64,000 bases of DNA, from assembly GCF_040706555.1 (NCBI RefSeq), contig NZ_JAPDRH010000004.1:372001-436000 (forward strand). Direction: 5' to 3'. The position numbers and the translations under genes were made by a program. The notes below the pieces were generated by a model that saw only the letters and a list, made by a program, of their open reading frames with translations, was not told the origin of the DNA and did no database searches. Below, in pieces: positions 51,706 through 60,853 of the stretch (the stretch's first letter is position 1; every line of letters begins with the position of its first letter). The stretch is from Lentisalinibacter salinarum. GTDB lineage: Bacteria; Pseudomonadota; Gammaproteobacteria; Steroidobacterales; Woeseiaceae.

Positions 51706-52196
51706 ACATCAAGCCTCCCAACCGAATCGCACGCAGCTACATCCAGCGCCTCGTTGCGCCGCCCTCCGAGGTCTTCCCGCTGCTCTGTCCCGTACGCGAG
51801 GCGGACTGGATCGAGGGCTGGGCGCCGCGGCAGGTGCTGAGCGAGAGCGGCCTGGCCGAGCCGAACTGCGTCTTCACGACTGCCGAAGGGGATAGCGAGG
51901 CCGTCTGGGTGATCACCCGTCATGATCCTGGAGTCTGCGCCGTTGAGATGGTTCGGGTTGCGCCCGGGGTGACGGTCTGCCGGCTCACCATCGAAGTGGT
52001 CCCCCACGGCGATGGCTCGGCCGCGACGGTGACCTACCGGCACACGAGCCTAGGGCCGGCCGGGGACCAACTCGTCGGCTCGTTCACCGAAGATTACTAC
52101 CGCGGGTTCATGGAGGAATGGGAGAGGCGGCTGAACCACTATCTGAGTACCGGACGCATGCTCGTTTCGGCGGAGACGTCGGGAGCGGCGTCGTGA
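51702..52196 (+). CDS. SRPBCC (START-like) family protein
   Basis: A 164-residue protein with the SRPBCC pattern: RSYIQRLVAPPSEVFPLLCP (12-31), READWIEGWAPRQVLSESGL, and a C-terminal long helix (DYYRGFMEEWERRLNHYLST). These proteins have a deep hydrophobic cavity and bind or alter small ligands. It is coupled to the mddA-like gene (ATGA) upstream and to the esterase gene downstream (GTGA), so the three form an operon. Confidence 0.82.
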   Translation: MNIKPPNRIARSYIQRLVAPPSEVFPLLCPVREADWIEGWAPRQVLSESGLAEPNCVFTTAEGDSEAVWVITRHDPGVCAVEMVRVAPGVTVCRLTIEVVPHGDGSAATVTYRHTSLGPAGDQLVGSFTEDYYRGFMEEWERRLNHYLSTGRMLVSAETSGAAS

Positions 52197-53218
52197 CCGA
52201 CAGAAGATCATGGGCAGGCGTACGGGCGTGGCTCATCGCGCCGGCGCTCATTTTCTGGATGGCGGGCAACTTCCTCTGTGTGACCGCATCGGCGGGGTCT
52301 GCGACGGACGGGTATCGGAATCCGCTGCCGACCGAGACGCTGCGCGTGCAGGGTCTGACCCGCACGGTGCGATACGTCATCCCCGGGAATCTAGCGGCGG
52401 AACCCGCGCTCGTGATCGCATTGCACGGCTCGGGGGGAGATGGCGAACGCTTCCGTCGCCTCACGTCTGCCGCTTTCGATGCCCTAGCCCGCGAACACGG
52501 TTTCGTCCTCGCCTACCCCGATGCGCTGGGCGGCCAGTGGAATGACTGCCGCGCCCGCGCCCCCTATCATCGAGCGCTCGCCGGCGTCGACGACGCGGCA
52601 TTCCTGGAGGCCGTCCGTGAGCGCGCGAGATCGAGGGTCGGCCGGCGGCTGGCGGCGGTGTTCGTCGTCGGCTACTCGAACGGCGGGCACATGGTGTTCC
52701 GGCTGGCGCTGGAGACGCCGCGTCGATACGACGCCTACGCTGCCATCGGCGCACACCTGCCGGTGCCGGACGAACTCGACTGTCTCGACGGCAGCGCGCC
52801 GGTGTCGATGATGATCGTTAGCGGGACCGAGGACCCGATCAATCCGTGGGCGGGCGGCGAGGTTCGTGCCCCGGACGGTGCGCCGCGGGGCCGGGTGCAG
52901 TCGGCCGCCGCGACGGCGGCGTATCTGCGTACGCTCGCCGTGCTGACGGATGCCCCGGAGGTGACCGAATACCCCGATCGGGATCCCGGTGACGGTAGCC
53001 ATGTGACGATCGAGAGCTGGGGCGAGCCGCCGGAGGCGACTGTCGCGTTGATGAGCGTCGCTGGCGGCGGCCACAGCCTGCCCCATCCGCATGCAGCCTT
53101 TCCGCAGCAGGTGGTCGGTCGTACCGCCCGTGACATCGATGGCGCCCGGGCTGTCTGGGAGTTCTTCGCGCGCCACATCAACCGAGGTCCGGGAACAGTC
53201 AATCCAACTCGCGATTGA
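52193..53218 (+). CDS. Secreted polyhydroxybutyrate depolymerase/feruloyl esterase-like hydrolase (LpqC type)
   Basis: A 341-residue secreted alpha/beta hydrolase with a GTG start overlapping the previous stop. The N-terminus has a hydrophobic signal (WLIAPALIFWMAGNFLC). The oxyanion region is ALHGSGGDGERF, the nucleophile VGYSNGGHM (G-x-S-x-G), an acid residue region VSGTEDPINPW, and the catalytic His in GGGHSLPHP. It fits the CE1/LpqC group of esterases. Substrate is not determinable. Confidence 0.85.
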   Translation: MTDRRSWAGVRAWLIAPALIFWMAGNFLCVTASAGSATDGYRNPLPTETLRVQGLTRTVRYVIPGNLAAEPALVIALHGSGGDGERFRRLTSAAFDALAREHGFVLAYPDALGGQWNDCRARAPYHRALAGVDDAAFLEAVRERARSRVGRRLAAVFVVGYSNGGHMVFRLALETPRRYDAYAAIGAHLPVPDELDCLDGSAPVSMMIVSGTEDPINPWAGGEVRAPDGAPRGRVQSAAATAAYLRTLAVLTDAPEVTEYPDRDPGDGSHVTIESWGEPPEATVALMSVAGGGHSLPHPHAAFPQQVVGRTARDIDGARAVWEFFARHINRGPGTVNPTRD

Positions 53219-53286
53219 ATTGGCTCTTCCTATTGATCCTGGCTCCTGGGCGCGAAAACGTTCTGTTTTGGCGACCAGCAGTTGAG

Positions 53287-53700
53287 CTACTTTTGACAGC
53301 GGTGACCATAGCCGCGGAGCCCATTCGGATCGACCCATTCAAGAATTCCCCATTCGCCATCCTGAAAGATATTCTCAATTTGGCAGACCATCGTCGCTTT
53401 GGCGAATTCTCTGGCAAACATCTCTCGTATTGCCTCTCGACCGACAACGGGATCTCGAACAACTTGATGGTTTGTCGCATCCTTCGAGTAACAATCAGCG
53501 ATTGCATCCGCGTCCGCTCTATTGAAACAATCGACCCACTTTTCGATTATTTGTCGAATAGCGTAGGGGCCGGACTCGTAGATTGCATGCTTCGGGAATC
53601 CGAGGCAGTTGACATACCAAATGGCCAGAGCGCCCGGGTCAGGGGCGGCGAACTTGGGTGCAGTGTGAGATCCGTCGAGCCAATTAGTCATGCGAGTCAT
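53287..53700 (-). CDS. SnoaL-like (NTF2-fold) protein, possibly truncated
   Basis: A 137-residue protein with an NTF2/SnoaL core: IEKWVDCFNRADADAIADCY (about 52-71), VVGREAIREMFAREFAKATM and GEWGILEWVDPNGLRGYGHR near the end. It stops two residues later, before the last beta-strand usually seen in the family, so a C-terminal frameshift is possible. The base composition here is visibly more AT-rich than that of the neighbours. Role unknown. Confidence 0.6.
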   Translation of the reverse strand: MTRMTNWLDGSHTAPKFAAPDPGALAIWYVNCLGFPKHAIYESGPYAIRQIIEKWVDCFNRADADAIADCYSKDATNHQVVRDPVVGREAIREMFAREFAKATMVCQIENIFQDGEWGILEWVDPNGLRGYGHRCQK

Positions 53701-53723
53701 CTCGCACGTTGAGTCCAGCCGAT

Positions 53724-54722
53724 TCAGGCCAGGCCCATCTGCTGCAGTGCCGGGAACCCCAACAGCCCATATGGGTTCGCAAGCGTCTCGATAATCTCGA
53801 AATGATTGTAGTTCTCCGCAGCAATGAGGTTTACGTCCTTGCCTTGCTTGTTGACTGCAGTCGAGAAATCCCGCGACTGCCGCTGAAATTCAGGACTCTC
53901 GAGAGTGCCGTACGTGACGATGATCGGGGCAGCGAGGTAGTCGAGATGACGCTGAGGGCTGAGGTCTTCGACTGTCTCGCGGTCGAAGCGTACATACTCT
54001 CTTCGATCCAATAGGCTGACGGGCTCGAGATCGTACATGCCGCTGCATAGTAGCCCACCTTTGATGATGTCCTGCGGCAAGTTGAATTGTCCTTGCCAAT
54101 CGGTTGTCATCGCAACGGCGGCGAGGTGAGCGCCGGAAGAATGGTCCGAAATATGTATTCGCTGCTTGTCGGCGCCGAAGGAATCGGCGTTCATGAAAAC
54201 CCAGCGAACGGCTCTTCGGACCTGATCGGCAAGTGGCAGCAAACTCCCTCCGGTATCGTCGACGGACGAGTAGTTCACCGCGATGAAGTGGGCACCTGCA
54301 TTTACAAACGTCTCAGCAAGGAACCCGTGCCGCCTGGAGTCGCCTGTAAACCAGGCCCCCCCATGAACGAAGATATGAACAGGCAAATTCGATCCGTCTG
54401 CTGGATATAAATCCAGCGTCTCATCTGGTGTCTCACCGAAACGGAGCTGTCGGGGTTCACCCAGGCGCTTACGGGCTCTTTCGCTGTTCTCCGAGTAGCG
54501 TTCCCATATCTCGGACCAGTTCGGTGCCCACGGACCCTGAGAATATGCCCTATCAAGTTCTTCCTGAGTCATACCACCCCAGACGTGGGGATCGGCCGCG
54601 CTTTCCGCGTTCGCGGGGGGCACGAGTGCAAGTGATGCGAGACCGAGTGATCCTTGCAGAACTGCCCGCCGAGACAATCCGGGCCGTTCAGAGGATGCGG
54701 CAAGCAAATGACGAGTCTTCAT
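53724..54722 (-). CDS. Tat-exported alpha/beta hydrolase (BD-FAE/kynurenine formamidase-like esterase)
   Basis: A 332-residue hydrolase with a Tat-like signal (SRRAVLQGSLGLASLALVPP). The oxyanion motif is HIFVHGGAWFTGDSRRH, the nucleophile elbow ISDHSSGAHLAA (Ser in DHSSG; the first Gly is Asp), and a His lies near the end in NYNHFEI. The organisation matches the carboxylesterase/HSL group. The start at 54722 begins MKTRHLLA. It lies 23 bp after the SnoaL-like gene's start region on the same strand and precedes it in transcription. Confidence 0.82.
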   Translation of the reverse strand: MKTRHLLAASSERPGLSRRAVLQGSLGLASLALVPPANAESAADPHVWGGMTQEELDRAYSQGPWAPNWSEIWERYSENSERARKRLGEPRQLRFGETPDETLDLYPADGSNLPVHIFVHGGAWFTGDSRRHGFLAETFVNAGAHFIAVNYSSVDDTGGSLLPLADQVRRAVRWVFMNADSFGADKQRIHISDHSSGAHLAAVAMTTDWQGQFNLPQDIIKGGLLCSGMYDLEPVSLLDRREYVRFDRETVEDLSPQRHLDYLAAPIIVTYGTLESPEFQRQSRDFSTAVNKQGKDVNLIAAENYNHFEIIETLANPYGLLGFPALQQMGLA

Positions 54723-54880
54723 GATAGCGCTCCGGAGAAGCAGAAGGCCTTGCCGCGAATGGCGACCGGACCACAAACGCTGACTATAGCGGAATGCGCA
54801 GCGACCGGTCCGCTCGGCGCTGCGAGATAGGAATCGGCGAGAGCAGAATCCCGGCTATAGAATCATCGTCGCGCATTTCT
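54723..54880. other. Intergenic region next to repeat copy B
   Basis: 54723-55196 carries no gene. The first part is the upstream region of the esterase gene; nothing further is identified outside the repeat. Confidence 0.4.
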
Positions 54881-55035
54881 ATGACATTCCTTCCATGAGC
54901 CACATAAATAATGACCCACATCGCCGAGAAATGCAGGTTGCGCCGATGATGGATTGAACGGATGGAATCGGAATTGCGATGTAGGATCAGCCGCTTACGA
55001 ATTCAGTGTATTGCTGGGTCGCACCAATGTCGCAC
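54881..55035 (+). repeat. 155-bp dispersed repeat, copy B (MITE-like)
   Basis: Second copy of the element at 44068-44222, in the same orientation and exactly the same length. The most conserved block is 54909-54967 and the last 15 bases are identical. The right part before them is the most diverged. The left end (GACATTCCTTC) and right end (GCACCAATGTC) are imperfect inverted repeats. Confidence 0.7.
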
Positions 55036-55196
55036 TCGGTCTTATGTGCACCAGGCAGATTGGCGACTCGCTTTAGCCGTACTCATCGAGGGCACGAGAA
55101 CCGTGGCCCGCCGGCGGAATTAGCCAGGGAGCACCGCTTTGCTGATGGCATGATCTACACGTGACCATGACCGGATCCATCGTCTGGTACGGCATC

Positions 55197-56141
55197 CTAC
55201 TCGACCTTCGTCCATTGATCCTCGGCGATCAGGCGCCACCCCACCTCCCCGGGTCGTCGCAGACAGGTGCGTGACGAAAAACGGTCGGCGCGTACCGGTT
55301 CGAATACGTCCCGGATCCGCACGGTGTCTCCACCTGCGGTCCATCCGTCGTAGACCGTGACGAGACGGTCCTGTTCGATCACGACCTTGCCACGGCTGCC
55401 TCGGCCGGGCGGGCTCGCGGCGTGATAGTAGATGCCGCTGCCTGAGGGCTCTCGACCCTTGTATCCCTCGAAGACCGTTGTCACGTTGCCGTCGGCGTCG
55501 ACCTGGCTAATCGTGACGCGCGTGATAGTCCGGTGCGCGTCCACCCATGTCAGGTCCAGCATGAAATGCTGTTTCGCGCCGGAGCCGGTGGTCTTCTCAT
55601 CCGAACGCCATCGTCCGACATAACGGCCTAACGCCGCGAGCAGGTTTGACGCACTTGTCCTGCGCATCACCTGTCGGCTCGTCACCCGCCATGAAATGCC
55701 GCCGTCCTCCGATACCTCCAGCGTCTCCAGATATGAGTTCCCGGTGATCTCGAAGTGCGTCATACGGAATCTCTGTGGATCGGCAGAAGACTGCGGCACG
55801 TTCACCATGACCAGTCTGCCGTCCTGCCAGCCACCGACGAATTCATCATGGCGCCCGCTGCTCTCAACTGTCGACCAGTGGAGGCGGCCGTCCGAAGGAT
55901 CGATGAAATACCAGCCTATCGTCTCGATTGCAGGATCGAGCAGCCAGCCGCGGTGGACGAATACACGGCCGTCGAGCTGAAAGCCGTTGTGGGCGCGGGC
56001 GGGGGAGACACGATCCACTGTGCCATCAGGTGCGAGAGACTCCACGCGTTCCGTTTCCCATGCACCTGTCAACGCTTCCAGCCTCAACAGATCCGACTTC
56101 GGCTGATTGTCAGCGATGCCCCCTGCCATGGCGGTCAGCAA
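55197..56141 (-). CDS. Hypothetical two-domain lipocalin-like protein
   Basis: A 314-residue beta-rich protein made of two similar halves: LEALTGAWETERVE... with DGRVFVHRGWLLDPAIETIG and FIDPSDGRLHWSTVES, then a second set LGRYVGRWRSDEKTT with FEGYKGREPSGSGIYYHAAS. This suggests tandem DUF1579-like barrels. There is no strong signal peptide. It follows the DUF5916 gene by 4 bp on the same strand and probably belongs to its operon. Confidence 0.65.
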   Translation of the reverse strand: MLTAMAGGIADNQPKSDLLRLEALTGAWETERVESLAPDGTVDRVSPARAHNGFQLDGRVFVHRGWLLDPAIETIGWYFIDPSDGRLHWSTVESSGRHDEFVGGWQDGRLVMVNVPQSSADPQRFRMTHFEITGNSYLETLEVSEDGGISWRVTSRQVMRRTSASNLLAALGRYVGRWRSDEKTTGSGAKQHFMLDLTWVDAHRTITRVTISQVDADGNVTTVFEGYKGREPSGSGIYYHAASPPGRGSRGKVVIEQDRLVTVYDGWTAGGDTVRIRDVFEPVRADRFSSRTCLRRPGEVGWRLIAEDQWTKVE

Positions 56142-56145
56142 TACA

Positions 56146-58257
56146 TCAGAGACGTAGATTCACCACGGCTTTCAATGCGATCGAGACGTCGCGGGTTCGG
56201 TCGTTATCGTTGTCCCAGCCGTGATTCAGGATGAGAAAAAATCGCCAACCGGCACGCGGCTCGAAACGAAGACGGCTGTTCAGTGTGATCGTATCGGTAA
56301 TATTGTCGCCCTGTATCAGGCTCAGCCACGCCCATTCCGGGCTGAATGCGACGTTCAGTCGCGCACGCGCAACGCGACTCGTGAAACTGCCGGCCGGCAG
56401 GCGTATGCGATCCTGCTGCCAGCCGAGACTCGCCATGACGTGCCGGTTGGGTCGCCATTCCACTGTCGGCGCGATCAATGTCGAGTCGCCGTTCAGGAAT
56501 CCGCCGTCCACGACTTCGAGGGTCAGCGCCAGAGGGCGTTGTCGTCCGGTCTCGACGAAGAAGCCATAACGGTCGGCCGCGTATCGTCCCGGCGGAACCG
56601 TGATGCCCTCGATGATCTCGAAGGGCTGCTCCAGACCCTCTGTCTCCTGGCCGGTGAATATCGTGAAGAAGTCGTTCCCACTCGACACGCCCTCGAAGAT
56701 ATTCAAAAACCACGCCTCGGACTGCAACCCGCCGTCCATCCGATCGCTGCGGAATAGCTGTACACGCGCACCCAGCCATTGCCAGAAACCGTCTCCTGAT
56801 CGGTGACGGTAGCGCCACTGGGTGTCGATCTGATCGATGCCGCGGCGGTTTGCGAAGCCGAGGCCGGGGTTGAAGTTCGCCTCAAGGCGCCGCCAGTCGA
56901 CGAAGCCTTCGATACGGTCATTGGGATAGTCGAGGCGCAGACCGAAGGCCTGCTCGTTTCCCTCCGTGCCCTCGGTATCGGAGCGTTGGTACCACGCGTC
57001 CGCCTGGAATCGCCGGTCGCCCAGGAACCCGGTGCTGCGATACGAGAAATCGGCGCCGATCAGGTGATTGTCCGCGGCGCTGACCGGGTCTCCGTGCGTG
57101 ACGATGACTCCGACTTCCGATTCACCGAATACGTTCCGCGTGGCGCGGCCGACGAACAGCGTATCGTCGGCGTCGGGTTGTCCGGGCTGCTGCCGGATCG
57201 CAAGAGCTCCGAGGTTCCACGCGCCGGCTCGCCCCGACAGCTTCGCGCCGGCGTCAATGTCGAGCGGTCTGCCGTCGGCATCGAGACCGATACGCCGCGA
57301 GAAGAAAGGCCGGCCGTTTACGTCCAGATTTCCAAATTCGAATATGCTCGCGTCACGGAGGAAGAAGTCCCGTTTCTCCGGAAAGAATAGTGAGAATCGA
57401 GTGAGATTCACGCGTTGCTCGTCGACCTCCGTGGCCGAGAAGTCCGTGTTGAACGTGAGTCCGGCGGTGAGAAACGGGGTGATGTTGTAGAAGCCGGTGA
57501 GTGAAGGGTCGAAATCGAAGTGCGGATCGCTGTCGACGGTGTCGCGCCAGGTGGTGGTCAGCGAAGGCACGAGTTCGAGACCCACACCCTGATGCAGGGC
57601 CACCAGACCGTCGGCGTAGCCGGACACCGCGGGTGCCAGATTGCGTTCGCGCGACGACCAGGACATCTCCTCGCCGCGGCGGGGGTAGACGCGGGAGAAG
57701 TTCAGGCCCCACGTACTCGTGCCGGGATCGAAGGCGATCGATTTCAGGGGGATGGCGAGTTCAGCACTCCAGCCCCAGTCCTGAACCTGTGCTTCCGCGT
57801 GCCAGACGGTGTCCCATTCCTCGATGAAATAGTCGTTGCCGACCAGGGCCTCACGGCGGATGCCGTTGGGGTTCACCTGGAAGAAGTAGGCATTGCGACG
57901 ATCGTTGAAAGTGTCGAACCGTACCTCGAAGCGATCGTCGGAGAAGAACGTCTGGCCGTGGATCATGCCTTTGGCCACCAGCCCTTCCACTTCACTGTCG
58001 TAAGCTCTCACTGCGACGTAGATGTGCTCACGGTCGTAGGCGATCTGTACCTCCGTGCGCTCGCTGGGTTTACCTCCGTCGGTGGGCTGGATCTGATGAA
58101 AGGCGTCGATCCGGGGTGCTTTCTGCCACGCCTCGTCGTCCAGGTAGCCGTCTATCGAAGGCGGCTCGACATTCTCCAGTCGGAAGGGCTTCGTTCGCGG
58201 CGGTTCGAACGCCGCAGGCAGGGAGGCCAGGGTGATGGTGGCGAGCGTGACCGACAT
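56146..58257 (-). CDS. DUF5916 protein with N-terminal CBM9-like domain
   Basis: A 703-residue protein: signal peptide (VTLATITLASLPAAF), a CBM9-like domain (VEPPSIDGYLDDEAWQKAPR, about 28-47; then VQIAYDREHIYVAVRAYDSE), and the DUF5916 region that resembles an outer-membrane barrel, with FNTDFSATEVDEQRVNLTRF, FFPEKRDFFL and a C-terminus ending in VSIALKAVVNLRL. Members are found beside peptidases and two-component genes in many gammaproteobacteria; function unknown. Confidence 0.85.
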   Translation of the reverse strand: MSVTLATITLASLPAAFEPPRTKPFRLENVEPPSIDGYLDDEAWQKAPRIDAFHQIQPTDGGKPSERTEVQIAYDREHIYVAVRAYDSEVEGLVAKGMIHGQTFFSDDRFEVRFDTFNDRRNAYFFQVNPNGIRREALVGNDYFIEEWDTVWHAEAQVQDWGWSAELAIPLKSIAFDPGTSTWGLNFSRVYPRRGEEMSWSSRERNLAPAVSGYADGLVALHQGVGLELVPSLTTTWRDTVDSDPHFDFDPSLTGFYNITPFLTAGLTFNTDFSATEVDEQRVNLTRFSLFFPEKRDFFLRDASIFEFGNLDVNGRPFFSRRIGLDADGRPLDIDAGAKLSGRAGAWNLGALAIRQQPGQPDADDTLFVGRATRNVFGESEVGVIVTHGDPVSAADNHLIGADFSYRSTGFLGDRRFQADAWYQRSDTEGTEGNEQAFGLRLDYPNDRIEGFVDWRRLEANFNPGLGFANRRGIDQIDTQWRYRHRSGDGFWQWLGARVQLFRSDRMDGGLQSEAWFLNIFEGVSSGNDFFTIFTGQETEGLEQPFEIIEGITVPPGRYAADRYGFFVETGRQRPLALTLEVVDGGFLNGDSTLIAPTVEWRPNRHVMASLGWQQDRIRLPAGSFTSRVARARLNVAFSPEWAWLSLIQGDNITDTITLNSRLRFEPRAGWRFFLILNHGWDNDNDRTRDVSIALKAVVNLRL

Positions 58258-58356
58258 TGGGAGCTCACCCTCCGGCCGGAAGATCCGGTACGCTGACCCG
58301 GTCTTCGATCATGAGCCCTGCCGGCCGCAGGCCCTCCGCCAGGCCGGTGACGGTTC

Positions 58357-59673
58357 TCATTCGTCGATCACCTCGATGATCGTGTAGGCGACGCGATACC
58401 GTTCCCGGTGTGTCGCCGCCCAGACCACATGAAATCGCCCGCGGGCATCGACCGCGATGCCTGAATAGTCGCCGCCGCCTGGCCAGCTCCTGCCGGCACG
58501 TCCGTTAGCTTCGGTCAGCGGGCATGAGAGTTCTTTCCTTGGTATGACCTGCGGTCCGAACGTCTCGCCGTGGTCCAGGGACGCCCGCAGTACGAGACGC
58601 TGACAGCCGCTTTCGGGGTCGCGCTCCTGCCACCCCGCCAGTACTGCGCCGTTCTCTGCAGCGGCCAGCATTGGCGTGAGCGCGAGGAAGCCGTCGGGCA
58701 TGTCGTCGAGTCGAACAGCTTCTGACCAGTCCCCACCGTCGGCGGAGCGGCTGAACAGCAGACCCGCATGGTCGGGCGCGATGCAGGCGTGATACAGGTG
58801 ATCGGCGGCACCGGTGAGAAACGGGTAGCCGGGGAATAGCGGCGCGTCGGTTCGCGCGCCGGCACAGGCTCCGGTAATGCGGACCGGGGCCGACGTCGTC
58901 TGACCATCCTTCAGTGCGACGCCCCAGGCCTCACCGCGCCGCGATTCGTCACTCGCGTCACCTGTGCCGTAATCGAAATAGCCTGCGTAGAGTCCGTGGT
59001 CGCCATGTACGGCGAGACCGGTCCCCATCAGCCGCGAGTTAGCGGCACTCGCTTCGACAACCGGATGCACCGCAGGGTCCGAATCACCGGTCTGTAGAAG
59101 CTCCAGGACATGCAATGCCGAACCATCTTCGCCGATTGCGTGGTGGCGCCCGTAGAGCACGATGTTATCGGCGAAGGCCTGCAGGATAGGATGCTCGAAA
59201 CGTCGACGCACCACGCGAGCCTCGGACCACGTCTCGCCACCGTCGAGGGAGCGGGCGAGCACCAGGTCGAGCGGATCACTGTCTGTCTGGTCCCGCGAGA
59301 TGGTGATGCCGGCAAACTCCACCGTGTCCTCATCCGCGAAGGCGACCCACGGGTCGATGCAGCGATCGATGCCGAGCCGCTGCCGGTGCCAGCCGGTGCC
59401 GCCGTCCCGGCTCGTGAAGACGACACAGTCCCAATCGTCATCCGTTATCACCGGTGCGAGAATCGCGGCTATCACTACATGGGACGAATCCGCGGGACTG
59501 ACCGCGGCCCTCGGCTCAGTGACGGGCTGACGCAGATCCCCACCGAGCAGGGTTACCGGTGCTGCAAATCGTATCGACGCTCCGGCACTGCCGGTCAATA
59601 GAGCGAGGGCGATCGGAAACACCGCGAGGTTAACCATCCGACGATCTGTAAAGTGTTGCAAAGGGCTGAACAA
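58357..59673 (-). CDS. Secreted BNR/Asp-box (sialidase-like) protein
   Basis: A 438-residue protein with a signal peptide (LAVFPIALALLTGSAGAS) and Asp-box repeats: SRDGGTGWHR, SLDGGETWSEARVV, SADGGDWSEAV, SLDHGETFGPQV, giving a six-bladed propeller. The histidine/aspartate set of true sialidases is not recognisable, so substrate binding rather than cleavage is possible. Upstream in the leftward set of three secreted proteins. Confidence 0.75.
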   Translation of the reverse strand: MFSPLQHFTDRRMVNLAVFPIALALLTGSAGASIRFAAPVTLLGGDLRQPVTEPRAAVSPADSSHVVIAAILAPVITDDDWDCVVFTSRDGGTGWHRQRLGIDRCIDPWVAFADEDTVEFAGITISRDQTDSDPLDLVLARSLDGGETWSEARVVRRRFEHPILQAFADNIVLYGRHHAIGEDGSALHVLELLQTGDSDPAVHPVVEASAANSRLMGTGLAVHGDHGLYAGYFDYGTGDASDESRRGEAWGVALKDGQTTSAPVRITGACAGARTDAPLFPGYPFLTGAADHLYHACIAPDHAGLLFSRSADGGDWSEAVRLDDMPDGFLALTPMLAAAENGAVLAGWQERDPESGCQRLVLRASLDHGETFGPQVIPRKELSCPLTEANGRAGRSWPGGGDYSGIAVDARGRFHVVWAATHRERYRVAYTIIEVIDE

Positions 59674-59752
59674 GGGCGTCTGCGATGAACCGGTGCTGAG
59701 GCGGGACGAACGACGGCGCCCGATCCTTCAGCCGAGTAGTATGATTGGAGCC

Positions 59753-60853
59753 ATGAATTCGCGAGCCCTGACCACGGCGGGTGCGGCGGAGTCGGCTGGC
59801 GCACCCCGATTGGCGCTCGGAGCCGGAGCTGCCGATGCGTTCTGGTATTCGCAGCTGGCGGGCTGGAGTGTCTATTTCCTCGTCCATTATGCCGGCGCGC
59901 TGATGGACAATGATTACGCCCCCTGGTGGGCTTCGTTCGCGAGCGCCGTCGCCGGATTCGTGCTGACGAGTGCGATGCGGCCCATACTGCAGCGTGTATG
60001 GGGCCGGGGACCGCTGTTCCAGGTCTCGACGGCACTCGGACTGGCGCTGATATTCGCGGTCCCGTATTCCGCGGTCAGCGAACAGGCCTACTGGCTCGGG
60101 CAGGGCCAGGGCTGGCAACCGGCGTCGGTAATCGATTATCTCGGGAGCGCATTCTGGTGCGGCTCGATTCTGCTTACATGGACGGGCATCTATTTCGGAC
60201 TGACTTACTACCACGAGGCGCATCTCCAACAGATCCGTGCCGCCACGGCGCTGGGACAGGCCCGGGAGGCGAAGCTGGCCGCACTGCGCGAGCGCCTCAG
60301 TCCCCACTTCCTGTTCAATACGCTGAACGGCATCTCGACGCTGGTGCTGGAAGGCCAGCAGGAGCGCGCCGCTGCCATGCTCGATCAATTGTCACGATTG
60401 CTGCGCCATTCGATCGAGGAGGCCCCCGCCCAGTTCGTCACGCTCGCCGAAGAGCTGGAACTCGCGGAGCTCTATCTGGCGATCCAGCAGACTCGTTTCG
60501 AAGATCGCCTGAATGTTCGCTGGGATATCGACCCGGCGACCAGGGTCTTCATGGTACCGCCGCTCCTTCTTCAACCGTTGCTGGAGAATGCGGTTCGCTA
60601 CGGGGTGCAGAGATCGGGAAACCGCCGGACGACCATCAGCGTATCCGCCGTACTGGAACATGCGGCGCTTCGGGTCCGGGTACACGACGACGGGCATGCG
60701 GTGGATACCGGCGTCGGGGGCAGCGGAGTGGGGCATCGGCTGACACGGGAACGGCTTGCGGCGTGTTACGGGATGGCGGCGCACCTCGAGGTCGGCCGGG
60801 ACAATGATGGCTATACGGCCTGCCTGTCGTTGCCGTCGGGGACAATGCCATGA
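59753..60853 (+). CDS. LytS/YehU-type sensor histidine kinase
   Basis: A 366-residue membrane kinase of the His_kinase (PF06580) family. Four or five N-terminal helices (WYSQLAGWSVYFLVHYAGAL; WASFASAVAGFVLTSAM; VSTALGLALIFAVPYSA; WCGSILLTWTGIYFGLTYY) precede the phosphoacceptor box LRERLSPHFLFNTLNGIS and a truncated HATPase (LLLQPLLENAVRYGVQ). The stop overlaps the LytTR gene by 4 bp, so it is its partner. Divergent from the secreted set. Confidence 0.9.
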   Translation: MNSRALTTAGAAESAGAPRLALGAGAADAFWYSQLAGWSVYFLVHYAGALMDNDYAPWWASFASAVAGFVLTSAMRPILQRVWGRGPLFQVSTALGLALIFAVPYSAVSEQAYWLGQGQGWQPASVIDYLGSAFWCGSILLTWTGIYFGLTYYHEAHLQQIRAATALGQAREAKLAALRERLSPHFLFNTLNGISTLVLEGQQERAAAMLDQLSRLLRHSIEEAPAQFVTLAEELELAELYLAIQQTRFEDRLNVRWDIDPATRVFMVPPLLLQPLLENAVRYGVQRSGNRRTTISVSAVLEHAALRVRVHDDGHAVDTGVGGSGVGHRLTRERLAACYGMAAHLEVGRDNDGYTACLSLPSGTMP

